Shown here one piece after another: positions 38,601-51,300 of a stretch of DNA of 64,000 bases. The DNA comes from DASQZK01 sp963732905 (lineage in GTDB: Bacteria; Bacteroidota; Bacteroidia; Bacteroidales; GCA-2748055). The notes beneath the pieces were generated by a model, which saw only the letters and a program-made list of their open reading frames with translations, was not told the origin of the DNA and ran no database searches. The stretch lies in assembly GCA_963732905.1 (NCBI GenBank), contig CAVTBM010000008.1, positions 1,178,001-1,242,000 of the forward strand. The letters are read 5' to 3'. Positions within the stretch are counted from its first letter, which is position 1. Each line of letters opens with the position of its first letter. The position numbers and the translations under genes are program-made.

Positions 38601-39325
38601 TCGAAGCGGACGTAGTAGGTTGTTGTTGCTCCCGGGGTAGCAAGGGTCAGGTTGTTGCCGTTACCAACGCTGGTGGTGAAGGCAGCATCGGAGTACCACT
38701 GTGCCGTGGCGTTTGTTCCGAGTGTTCCGCCTGCATAGCTCAGTACGATGTTGCCATCAGCCGGGCAGAGGTTGTTGCGGTCGACACTGAAGCTGAGGCC
38801 GGAGCTACGCTTACATCTTTAATGGTCTCCGTCACGCTGGCGGCGGTGGTTGTATCGCAGTCGCCTTCGAAGCGGACGTAGTAGGTTGTCGTTGCTCCCG
38901 GAGTAGCAAGGGTCAGGCTGTTGCCGTTACCAACGCTGGTGGTGAAGGCAGCATCGGAGTACCACTGTGCCGTGGCGTTGGTGCCAAGTGTTCCGCCTGC
39001 ATAGCTCAGGACGATGTTGCCATCTGCCGGGCAGAGGTTGTTGCGATCGACTGAAGCTGATGTCGGAGCGACGCTTATATCTTTAATATTGACAGTTACG
39101 TTGGCTGCAGAAGTGGTGTTGCAATCACCTTCGAAGCGGACATAGTAGGTTGTGGTGGCTGCCGGGGTAGCAAGGGTCAGGCTGTTGCCGTTGCCTACGT
39201 TCGTTGTGAAAGTGGCATCAGAGTACCACTGTGCCGTAGCTCCGTCACCAAGTGTTCCGCCTGCATAGCTCAGGACGATGTTCCCATCAGCAGCGCAGAG
39301 GTTGTTGCGGTCGACACTGGCCGAA
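35640..39325 (-). repeat. 264-bp tandem array: 14 near-identical Ig-like units
   Basis: Using the word GTTGTTGCG as a mark, units are found at 39301, 39037, 38771, 38505, 38241, 37976, 37712, 37448, 37184, 36920, 36657, 36392, 36128 and 35862. Seven of the 13 spacings are exactly 264; the others are 266, 266, 265, 263, 265 and 266. Each unit encodes about 88 residues: SVAPTSASVDRNNLCPADGN, IVLSYAGGTLGTNATAQWYS, then TYYVRFEGDC. It has two Cys and an Ig-like pattern. Sequence between units differs at only a few positions, which indicates recent expansion or homogenisation. Confidence 0.92.
36533..37774 (-). pseudogene. Longest intact stretch of the broken Ig-like array
   Basis: About four and a half uninterrupted 264-bp units in one frame, from the Val-GTG at 37774 to the -1 shift near 36668, after which the frame runs out of phase and stops at 36533. 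The tail after SAQWTATT is out-of-frame and meaningless. It is part of the adhesin gene, not an independent gene. Confidence 0.75.
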
Positions 39326-42300
39326 GTAGGGGCCACGCTTGGCATACCGGTCAGAACGGTGCCGGAAACGGCACTGCTGGTATTACATGTGCCTTCAGCC
39401 CTTACCCAATAGGTTGTATTTACTGCCGGGTCAACGGTAAGTGTAATGCCGTCGGGACCGGCAGAAGTGGTAAAAGTATTGTTGAGATACCATTTCCAGG
39501 CAGCTCCTGTTCCAAGGCTTCCCCCAGAGACTACAAGAATTTTAGGAGTACCCTGGCAGACATTGTTGTTGGCTATACTTATTGAATCGGGATCTGAAGA
39601 TAACAGTCCGCTTACCTGGACTTCAATACTATCACTAACAGTACAGCCAAGGGCGCCCGCATCGGTTACAACCACTTTGTACCATGCTGTATTAAGACCA
39701 TTGATGGTTTGAGTAGTTTGTCCGGTCGGCGATCCATTCCTGTACCAGTTATAGAGATAAGCCGCTCCTGTCCCTCCTGAAGGCGTGGCGCTTACAGATC
39801 CGTCGCTTGTACCGGAGCAGGATTCGCTGGTTGAAGTCAGACCAACGAGTAATGCCGGATCTTCGTTGACTGTAACGGAACGAACGACAAACGATCCGTC
39901 ACCATTATCCGTGATGGTTACAGCATAAACACCGGGACCCAGACCGGTAGCAGAAGCGGTGTTAATTGCATAAGGAGTCCCGTTTTTGGTCCAGCTGTAG
40001 GAATATCCGGTTTCGGTACCTCCCTGGGGAGTAACCGTAACGGTTCCGTCGGAGTTACCATAACAGCTCACATCGGTACCGGTGATATTGGCATCGAGAG
40101 GATTTCCCTGGAGACACATGGAGAAAGTACCGCTCGCATTATCGTCATCTACAGAAATATAGTACCAATTACCGGGAGTCAGGGTATCTGCTGTAAGGGT
40201 TACCGTGCCGGTAGTGGTCGTCCATCTGGCACATGAAATTTCTGTTCCGGCATCATTCCATAAGGCAAGTTGCTGCCTCTGCATGGTACCGTAAATATTC
40301 CCGGTTTTAACATTCACGATAATGTTTTGCGTCTCAGCCTGGAATTTGAACCATACATTTTTCTTAATTGTACCTGACCAACAGCTTCCAGCCTGACCGT
40401 CAGGAGTGGCATAGACGTTGGTATATTCTGCATCGTTTGAGCACCAGTTGCTGATATTGGTAAGTTCCAGTGCACCGGCCTTATAATCAAAATCAACATG
40501 GTCATCAATACAGAGAGAGAAACTTCCGCTCGTGAGGTCATCATCCACAGAGATATAATACCAGTTACCCGGTGTCAGGGAGTCGGTTTGTAAAACGACC
40601 ATTCCGGTAGTATAAATCCAACGGGCACAACCCACCTGGGTATCGGATTCATTCCACAGAGCAACCTGTTGACGCTGCATGTTTCCGTATACCGTTCCGG
40701 TTTTAATCTGCAGCTTCATTTCAGGGGTAAGGGCCTGGAATTTGAACCAGACATTCTTATTGGTTGTACCACTCCAGCAGGAGCCCTGACTCCGGTCAGC
40801 ACTGGCCATCAGGTTTGAGAAGGAAGCATCCGGATAGCAGCCGGCATTGTGCTGGATTACCACGGCCCCCTGTTTATAGTCGTAATCAGGCTGGTCACTC
40901 ATGCAAAGGGTGAATGAGCCGCTTGCATAATCATCATCAACGGAGATATAATACCAGTCTCCCGGGTTAAGTCCATCGTAACTGATAGAAGTGGTGCCCT
41001 GGTCAAGGACCCTTCCAATGCATTTGATTTCAGTGCCATCTGCCTTCCAGAGGGCCATCTGCCCTCTTCTCATGTTGCCGTAGACATTACCGGTTTTCAG
41101 CCCGACAGACACAAATTCACTCAGGGCCTGAAATTTAAACCATACGTTTTTATTTTCTGTACCAGACCAGCATGAAGCCATGGATTCATCCTCAGAAGCA
41201 GATGTATTGGAATATTCGGCATTGGAAGAGCACCAGACGGCATGAGGTATCTCGATAGCGCCGGCCTTATAATCAAAGTTAGGCATATCATCGAGACAAA
41301 GGGTAAAAGAGCCGCTTACATAATTATCATCAACGGAAATCCAATACCAGTTACCAACCGTCAGGCTGTCGATGCTCATCTCGGTCGTTCCCTGGTCGTA
41401 TACCGGACCGATGCATTTGACAACCTGCTTCTGGGAGTTCCAGAGAGCCATTTGTCCCCGTCTCAGGTTTCCATATACATTGCCTGTTTTTAACTTGACG
41501 GTAACGAATGGTGTCAGAGCCTGGAATTTAAACCAGACGTTCTTATTTTCTGTGCCTGACCAACAGGATGCCATAGACACGTCGTCGGTTGCATAATAGT
41601 TGGTGTAAGCAGCATTTGCCGAACACCCTGCATCATGGTTGAGAATTTTGGCGCCGTCCCAATAGTCATAATCGAGTTGATCGCTGAGGCAAAGGGTGAA
41701 AGATCCGCTGACATAATTATCATCGACGGATATGTAGTACAGATCACCAATACTCAAGGTGTCAAGGCTGAGAATAAGTGTACCCTGGTCAATCACCGGT
41801 CCGATACATTTCACCTCGGTACCGTCCTCACGCCATACGGCCACCTGCGGCCGGCGAATTGTACCGTATATATTTCCGGTCATTAATTTCAGGGTAAGGA
41901 AACTGGAGGTGGCAACAAATTTGAACCATACGTTTTTATTAATGGTACCTGACCAGCAAGAACCCATATCCTGGTCGGCCGTGGCAAAGTAATTTGTATA
42001 AGCCGCATCGGCTGAGCAGCCGGAATTATGATTAATCAGTAAAGCTCCCTCCTTATAATCGAAGGTTGGCTGATCGTCAAAGCAAAGGCTGAAACTCCCG
42101 CTTTGATAATTATCATCCACTGAGAGATAGTACCAGTTTCCGGTAGTTAACGAGTCTGAATTAATGGTTAGTGTTCCCTGATCAATTACAGGTCCGGAGC
42201 AATTGACTTCCGTTCCGGCTTCGTTCCAGAGGGCCATCTGAGGTCTGCGCATATTCCCATATACCGTTCCTGCACGCAGATCTATATTAATGAACCGGCC

Positions 42301-45300
42301 GGTTGCCTGGAATTTAAACCAGACATTTTTATTGGTTGTTCCCGACCAGCAGGAGCCCATTGCTTCATCGGCAGTGGCCCACAGGTTACTGTAAGCCTGT
42401 TCCGCCGAACACCAGTTACTTATATCCGTGATCTCGAGGGCGCCGGCTTTAAAATCATAATCCGGCCGGTCATCGGTACACATACTGAAAGTACTGCTGA
42501 CATAATCGTCATCCACAGCTATCCAATACCATTTGCCGGGCGTAAGCGTGTCGGTCTGCATTACGATGGTGCCCTGGTTGGATATCCATTTTGCACAACC
42601 GATCTCATCCTGGTTATCATTGAAAAGAGCGATCTGCTGTTTTTGCATGTTACCATAGATCGAACCGGTTTTGAGCTGTACTTTGATGAAAGGAGTGGTA
42701 GCCAGGAATTTGAACCAGACATTTTTATTTGCAGAACCAGACCAGCATGATCCCTGAGTCACATCACCGGTAGCCCAAAGATTGGAGAACTGGGCATCTG
42801 ATGAACACCATCCGCGAGGATTGTTAATGGTGTAAGCACTATTGAAGAAGTCGAAATCCACACTGTCATCGATACAAAGGGTAAATGAACCGCTGACCAA
42901 GTCATCATCGACGCCTATCCAGTACCAGTTACCGGCCGTAAGTGAATCGGCCTGCATTACAATGGTCCCCTGGTTACTGACCCACTTTGCACATGCCACT
43001 TCATCACCTGAAATATTCCACAGAGCCGTTTGCTGGCGCTGCATAGTTCCATAGGATCCGCCTGTTTTTATACTCACTCTTATTTCCGGCGAGGTGGCAA
43101 GGAACTTAAACCAAACATTTTTATTGACTGTTCCGGTCCAGCATGAGCCGGAGGTAGGATCGATCGTCGCGGCAGCATTTGAGAACCCGGCATCGGGAGA
43201 ACACCAGTTAGTGATGTCAGTTAGTTCGAGGGCCCCCTCGGGGTAATCATAGGTGACATCATCATCGATACAGATGCTGAATGTTCCGGAGGTACCGTCA
43301 TCATCCACAGCGATATAGTAAAGGTCTCCTGTAACCAGAGCATTGGATACCAGAACCAGCGTATCGGAGGCGGGGTTTGCCGGAGCGCAGTCAATTTCGT
43401 TGCCCAGGGCATCGAAGAGAGCGATCTGCTGCCTCTTCATACTTCCAAGATCGCTGCGTGTTTTAACGGTAACGGTCACAAGGCTGGAGGTAGCGATAAA
43501 TTTAAACCATACGTTTTTATTTTTAACTCCGGTCCAGCATGAGCCGGCCGATTCATCTGGAGTAGCTATGGAATTGGTGTATTTTGCGTTTTCAGAACAC
43601 CAGTTATTCAGGTCATTGAAAAGAATGGCATCATCATGGTTATCATTTATAATATGATCGGTAACGCATATTGTGAACGTCCCCCTGTATCCGGTGTTGT
43701 TGAAATTATCGGCAGAAATATAATACCAGTTTCCGGGAGTAAGGCTTGTGGAATACAATTCAAGGTCAGACCCGTCTGTGGAGTAAACCTGGCAACCCAC
43801 CTCATTCATGGATGCATCCCAGAGAGCCAGCATCCCCCGCCTTAGATTTCCCTCTATTCCGGATGTCCTCATCTGAACAGAAATATTGGAAGTTGTGGCC
43901 TGGAATTTAAACCAGCGGTTAAAATTGGGTCCATTGGGCCAGCAACCTGCCTTCACCTTGTCAGGTGTGGCATTCACCGTACTGAATTCGGAAGGTGTTG
44001 AACACCAGTTATCTGTATCGGTGATCAATTCTGCGCCGTCCTTGAAATCATAACTTAACTTATCATCAAGGCACAGGCTGAATGTTCCCCTATAGCCGAG
44101 ATTATTCAGGTTATCCACCGAAATATAATACCAGGCTCCCGGAACCAGTTTAAAGGTATCGGTAGTGATTTCCAGATCAGAGTAATCACTTGCGTATCTG
44201 CGACAGGTTTTTTCATTTCCGGCGGAGTCCCACAAAGCAATGTAGGGATATCTTAATGTGCCTTCTTCCCCGCCCGTCAGAAGCCTGACCGTAACATCCG
44301 CCGTAGTAGCTTTGAATTTAAACCAGCGGTTATTGTTGGGTCCTGAATTCCAGCACGAGGCAGCCAGTTCATCCGGTGTGGCTCCTAAGGTTGTATAAGC
44401 TTCCAATGGTGAACACCAATCTGAAATATCTGGCAGTTCCATGGCAGCGGAACGGAAATCATAATCGACGGTATCGGATACACAAAGGGAGAAGGTTCCC
44501 CTATAACCCGCATTATTCAGGTTATCAACGGATACATAATAAACCTGTCCGGGGGTAAGAATATCCGAAGATACGTTGATGTCACTGTAATCGAAATTGT
44601 ACCTCTGACTGCTGATCTCATTTCCGGCATCGTCCCAGAGTGCTATATAGGGATACCGCAGTGTGCCTTCATCACCACCTGTTTTTACAATGACGTTGAT
44701 CATACCGGTTGTTGCAGTAAACCTGAACCATCGGTTATAATTCGGACCTGAGTTCCATGCTGAGCCGGCAGTTTCATCAGGCGTGGCATTCATTGTAGTA
44801 TAAGCCTGCAAGGGGGAACACCAGTTATTCAGATCGGTAAGGTCGATGGCTGCAATTTTATAGTCATAATCCAGTGTGTCATCGATACAAAGGCTAAACG
44901 TTCCGCAATAACCGGTATTGTTGTAATTATCAACAGAGATGTAATACCAGTTGCCAGGTGTCAGAGTATCGGAGCTGGCCACGATATCATCGTAATCATA
45001 AGAATATGTGGAACCGGCCACTTCATTGTCATTTTCATTCCAGATGGCGATATATGGGTACCTGAGTGATCCTTCCACGCCTCCGGTCTTAACCTGGGCT
45101 TTTACCATACTGGTAGTAGCCTGGAACTTAAACCACCGGTTAAAATTAGGTCCGGTATTCCATTCCACAGCTTTAAACCTGTCGGGGGTGGCTCCCACGG
45201 TGGTATAGATGCCATTGCCTGAACACCAGGCATTAATATCGGGAATCTCGATAGCAGCCTCCTTATAATCATAATCGAGCGTATCGGTGATACACATCGA

Positions 45301-48300
45301 AAATGTTCCGCGATATCCGGTATTGTTGGCATTATCCGCCGAAATAAAATACCAGTCACCGGGAACGAGTGCATTGCTGCTCACCGAAATATCAGCGTAA
45401 TCGTTAATATACCTTGCACTGGTTATTTCGTTTCCTGCAGAATCCCAGAGAGCAAGCATGGGATAACGCAACGTACCCTGCAACCCGCCGGTCTTCATAT
45501 CCACTTTCACAAAGGCGGTGGTGGCCTGGAATTTGAACCAGCGGTTGTAATTCGGCCCGTTTGGCCACTGACTGCCTTTAACACCGTCAGGTGTCGCATC
45601 CATAGTGGTATAAACACCATCTGCAGAGCACCAGTAATTTAAATCATCAAATTCAATGGCAGCTTCCCTGAAATCATAATCCAGCGTGTCATCAACGCAT
45701 AGGCTGAAAGTGCCCCTGTATCCTGTATTGTTGTAGTTATCAACCGAGATATAATATCGCTGACCCGGTACAAGACTATTCGTACTCGCCACCACATCAT
45801 CGTAATCAAATGAGTAACGGGCACTAACGATCTCATTATCGGCAGAGTCCCAAACGGCAATTAATCCATAGCGGAGTGTACCTTCATCTCCCCCTGTCAT
45901 CAAAGTTGCCTTTAACTGACTGGTGGTAGCCACAAAGGTAAACCACCTGTTAAAGTTAGGGCCGTTGGGCCAGGCAGAACCGGCCAGTCTGTCGGGTGTG
46001 GCTCCCATCGTGGTATAAATGGCATTGGCAGAACACCAGTGATCAATATCATTCAATTCAATAGCTCCCTCTTTGTAATCATAGCCGATGGTGTCGGTCA
46101 CACAAAGTGAAAATGATCCCTGGTAACCTCCTCCGGAGTAATTATCAACCGAAATATAATACAGGTCACCGGGCACCATGGAAACGGAACTCACGGCTAC
46201 ATCACTGTACTGACTTGAATACCTGGCACTTGACACTTCATTTCCGGCTGAGTCCCATAAAGCTACCAAACCGTATTGAAGTGTCCCCTCTCCACCGCCG
46301 GTCTTCATTTCAGCCCTGACCATGGATGTTGCTGCCCTGAATTTGAACCAACGGTTATAGTTTGGACCACTATTCCAGTTCGAAGGACGGATTCCGTCCG
46401 GTGTTGCTTGAACAGTAGTATAGGCTGCATTTGCGGAACACCATTCATGGGTATCCGGCAGATCAATAGCTCCCTCTTTAAAGTCGTAGGTAACCTGATT
46501 ATCCATACAAAGGGTAAAGGTACCCTGGTAACCTCCGCCTGCATAGTTATCCACAGAGATATAATACCAATTGCCCGGTGTCAGGCTGGCATTGCCGATC
46601 AAGACGTCATCATACGCAGATGCATACCTTGAGCAGGACATCTGGTTACCGGAAGCATCCCAGAGGGCAACCATTATATTTCTGATAGTGCCTTCGGTTC
46701 CACCAGTCTTTACATTAACAGTCAGTTCTGACGTAGTTGCGAGGAACCTGAACCAGCGGTTGTAATTTGGTCCGTTGGGCCAGCAACTGCCTTTAGAGCG
46801 ATCGGGTGTAGCATTGTAGGTGGTAAATTCCGCTTCTGCAGAACACCAGTTATGAAAATGGGGTACCGTGAGCGCACCTTCCATGAAGTCGTAATCTACG
46901 GAATCGTCAACACATAGGGTAAAGGTGCCACGATAGCCTGCATTGTTATAATTGTCGACGGAAATATAATACCAATCTCCCGGGGTCAGATTCGGGCTTC
47001 CCATGGAGATATCACTGTAATCTGCATAATACGACTGACAGGCCAGTTCATTCCCCGAAGCATCCCACAGGGCAACATAAGGACGACGCAGGGTACCTTC
47101 GCTCCCACCCGTCTTCACTTCCACCTTCACCTGTGTGGTCGTAGCCTGAAACATGAACCAACGGTTAAAATTGGGGCCTGTGTTCCAGCAACTTCCTGCC
47201 GATTCATCAGCAGTTGCACCAACGGTTGTATAAGCTGCATCTAGTGAGCACCATCCATCAATATTTGGAATCACTCTTGCTCCGGCAAGAAAATCATAAT
47301 CTTTAACCTTAGTGGTTAGAGTATCTGAATTAAAACAGCCATTTATATCCGTGTAGGTATAGGTAACATTATGTACCCCCACTCCTGCAATTGACGGATC
47401 AAATGTGTTTCCAATTATTCCTGGTCCTGAAAAGACACCCCCGGCCGGAATCCCGAATAATATTTTAACCGGATCTGAAAGCTGATAAACAGAGTCAAGG
47501 CCAGAAAAGCTTACAATAGGGAGTGGGTTAACAATTATACTGACGTTAGCTGAAGAACTATTCCCGCACTCAGCTTCGTACCGAACAAAATAAGTTTGTG
47601 ATGAGTCAGGAGCAGCCAGACTTAAATTATTACCCGTACCAACAAAATTTGTAAATGTGGAATCAGAATACCAGTTCGCAACCCCGCTATCTCCAGGTTT
47701 TCCACCACTGAATGACAGAACTATCGTACCATCTGCGGAACAAATTGGTGAACGATCAACCATAGCTGAGTCTGGGACTACAGGAATTTCCTTAACTGTA
47801 ATACTTGCACTTACCGCAAGAGAATTATTGCAAACTCCTTCGAATCTTACAAAATATTCTGTATTTGTCAGGGGGGCAGGAATAGTAAGATTGTTTCCTG
47901 AACCAACATTTTCCGTTAATAATGAATCGCTGTACCATTCTGCTGTGGCTCCGGTGCGTAAAGTTCCTCCTGAATAAGACAAAGTAATATTTTCACCCGG
48001 ACATATATTGTTTGTATCAATCGCTGCAGAGGTTGGCCCAAGGATGGAATAAAATTCAATCTGATTACATTCAACTTGTTGTCTTTCAGTGGAAGAGATT
48101 GTTTTGGGGAATATAATAACCTCAGGAACGCTACCGCTAAAATAACCATAATTCATGCCACCTATTTGATAGGATGCATATACTGTTGATTTCGGCGAAA
48201 CCAAACCAGTCTTGACCAAATTTCCATTCAAATAAATATATGGCCTTCGGTTGGCGTAAAGAACATCAACAAGGTTCAATCCTGTTACTGTACCTGAATA

Positions 48301-51300
48301 AACAGCAGTGGCTGGCATATAAGCATTCCCATGCTCATAATTTGATATGCCATTGATCCCAAGGGATATTCCCTGCCCCGCATTATTTCCACTATTTGCA
48401 GGTCCCATTAAATACTTCTGATTATTTATGCCTACTGTGCCACTGGTGGATTGCGGATCAATCTCGTGCGTAACTGTGGTTTGAGCCACGGTGAAAATAG
48501 AAAAATTATTCTCCACAAAATTGCTAAAGGAGAGCATATCATTAGCTCCGTCAAACTTAAGCATCGGTCTGGTATTAATGGTACTAATCTCCCCATTGAT
48601 TACCAGCAAAGGTTGTGAAGCAGCATTTGACTGGCTGGCATTCCTGGCATTTCCACTTTGATCGTACCATATTCTAACAGTAGCGGAACCCGCACCAATC
48701 CATCCACTGAGAGTCAATGCTGTTGGATTTCCACCTCCTGCATCTGAAACGGGTGAATTTAAAGAAATTGTTTCCACTGAATCAAAATAAACATCTCTTA
48801 GCTCGCTGTCACCAGTTCTTCTTAGTCGCAAAGCCGGCCCATTATAGGCAGGTGCTATTTTCCTATTTGAATATGCTACTTCAGCATAGATATCGTTCCC
48901 AAGAATCCGGTTAAGGACGCGAACGGTAATCGGATGGTCGGGTATACTTCCTCCACATGTGTTTACTGCCGAAAATGTTCCAAAATAAACATCTGCTTCG
49001 GATATCCCTCCAGGTAATTCAATGATGACAGGACTGGCAGGAAGAGTATCTTCTACAATGTTGTTGAAACCTGATGCTAAAGCATTAGCATCCCATGTGA
49101 TGCTGTATAACCACTTCTGATTCGTTCCTCCCAAATATGGAAGGGATGCTGTTGTGGAAGTATCATAAGTTTCGGATATATCGCCCGGGATCAAGTCTGC
49201 AATAAAATAGTAGCAACTTTGATCAAATTCAATAGCTTGTCTATCAGCATTGGTTAAAGATGAAGGGAAAATTATTAATTCTGGTACTTCCCCATTAAAG
49301 GCTCCATAAGTACCTGACCCAATTTGGGTCGAAGCTGTTACGGTTGCTCTAGCCGAAAAAAGTCCGGTCCTAACAAGTAAACCATTTTCATAAATTCGGG
49401 GCTGTCTGTTTGTATATATTACATTTATCTGATTCAACCCGGTAACATTTCCTGAGAACACTGCTGTTGAAGGCATATAACCCGCTCCGTGTTCATAATT
49501 AGAAATACCGTTTGTGCCAACAGATAATCCCTGACCAGCATTTGCCCCTCCATGGGTAGCTCCCAACAAATAGTGCTGGCCGGAAGTTCCTCCGGTACCC
49601 GAATTTGATTCAGGATCAATCTCATGTGTAAGGCTGGTTCTCGCCAATGTAATTTCAGAAAAATTATTTGCAGGAGGATTTGCATAGGTTAGTATATCAT
49701 CTATGCCATCAAAATGTAACATTGGTCTTCCATTAACATTCATAATGACTCCACTGCTAACAATCATCGGCTGGTATGCATTAATTGCCTGCAGTGCATC
49801 GTGCATATTTCCACTTTGATCGTACCATTTTGATACATATGCATTTGAAGCGCCTGTAAAAGTAAGTAGGGCAGCAGTGTCGAGATCACCACTGGCAGTG
49901 AACCCAATGTCCTGAACTGAATTATCGCTGCTACGCCTCACACGAACCGCAAATCCGGAATAAGTTGCACTAAGCTTCCGTAGCGAGAAAGCGACGGTAG
50001 AATAGGGATTCACACCAAGTACTGAATTTAAAATTGAAATGCTTACAGGATAACTGAGGCTGGTATTGCAGGAATTCTGCACTGTGAGGCTACCAGTATA
50101 AGTATTACCGGCAGTAGCACCAACCGGAACTGCTATTGTAATAGGACTAACAGGTAGGAGGGCATCAGTAATGTTTGTAAAACCAGCAGTAATTGAGGCA
50201 GGATCCCAGTCAATTGAATACGTTACAGGACTTTCGGTGACACCTGAATACCCAAGATTAACAGTCGGAGTACCAACTGGAATTGAAGGGATTGCATTCA
50301 GGTTGATTGTAGGAACTAGTGAGGCAGGAAGTATTATTTCTGTATTGGAAACTGCTGAAGTAGTGTCACAGTCACCTTCAAAGCGGACGTAATAAGTTGT
50401 CGTTGCACCCGGGGTGGCAAGGGTCAGGTTGTTACCGTTGCCAATATTCGTTGTGAAGGCAGCATCGGAGTACCACTGTGCAGTAGCATTGGTACCAAGG
50501 GTTCCGCCTGCATAGCTCAGGACGATATTGCCATCACCCGGGCAGAGATTATTGCGATCGACAGAGGCAGAAACCGGGGCTACACTGGCGGTTGAGACTA
50601 TAACGACTTCCGGACCAACAGTAAGCGTATCGGCACCCACAAGCATCTTCAGGGAAAAACTGCCTCCCGTAGTTACTGTATATATATAGGTATTGGCGCC
50701 GGCAATAACTGCATTATCCTTATACCACTGATAATATGTACCGTCATTGGTAACGGAAAGATTAACAGATCCTCCTTCACAGAAAGAGGTGGGGCCGGAG
50801 GCCGTGATAACATGTCCGCCTGACGCAAAAATATTAAAAATCGTAGGATTCGATGCCAGAGCAGTGGAATCGCCATAACCGCAATCAGGATTACATTGCA
50901 GGTCAACAAATCCTGCACCGGTTTTTATCCCCGGGGCAGGATCGAAAATATAAACGTTTCCTCCGGTAATATCAAAAGAACCCTGATTATTTGCTCCCGT
51001 CTGGGTAAATGTGCCGGTGACAACCAGGGTTCCACCTGTGATAACATTTACCTGGTTCCCGGAAGTATAGTCACCATAAATTATAAAGACAGCACCGTTG
51101 GATAAGGTAAGATCTGCATTATTTCCAAATGAAACATTTCCAAATACGATCAGTGTATCATTAACGGTCAGGTCCCCGTTGTTAAAATCCAGGTTTCCTG
51201 TTCGGGTGATAAAGCCGTTAACCTGAACATTCACGTTCAGTCCTGAAGTACCCGGGCATGTCCCGCTGGTCCAACTTGCATTGTTGATCCATGAACCTGT

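Larger units (their letters stand above)
35073..38785 (-). pseudogene. 3' part of the giant adhesin, broken by six junction frameshifts
   Basis: Coding similarity is continuous from 38785 to 35073 but changes frame near 38785, 38520, 37988, 36668, 36405 and 35877. Pieces: 38520-38785, 37988-38520, 36668-37988, 36405-36668, 35877-36405 and 35073-35877. None has its own start codon or signal peptide; apparent starts are the GTG codon for Val in SVTETIKD. If repaired, the full protein from 51453 would have about 5,460 residues. Either the assembly mis-joined repeat variants, or the locus is truly phase-disrupted and the product ends near 38740. I cannot decide from sequence alone. Confidence 0.8.

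Noticed and set aside
35640..39325. CRISPR array
   Set aside because: The period is 264 bp with coding units and no unique spacers. It is a protein repeat.
39446..50400. Plus-strand open frames across the adhesin locus
   Set aside because: They are antisense shadows of repeated coding modules, with no signal peptide or recognisable domain.
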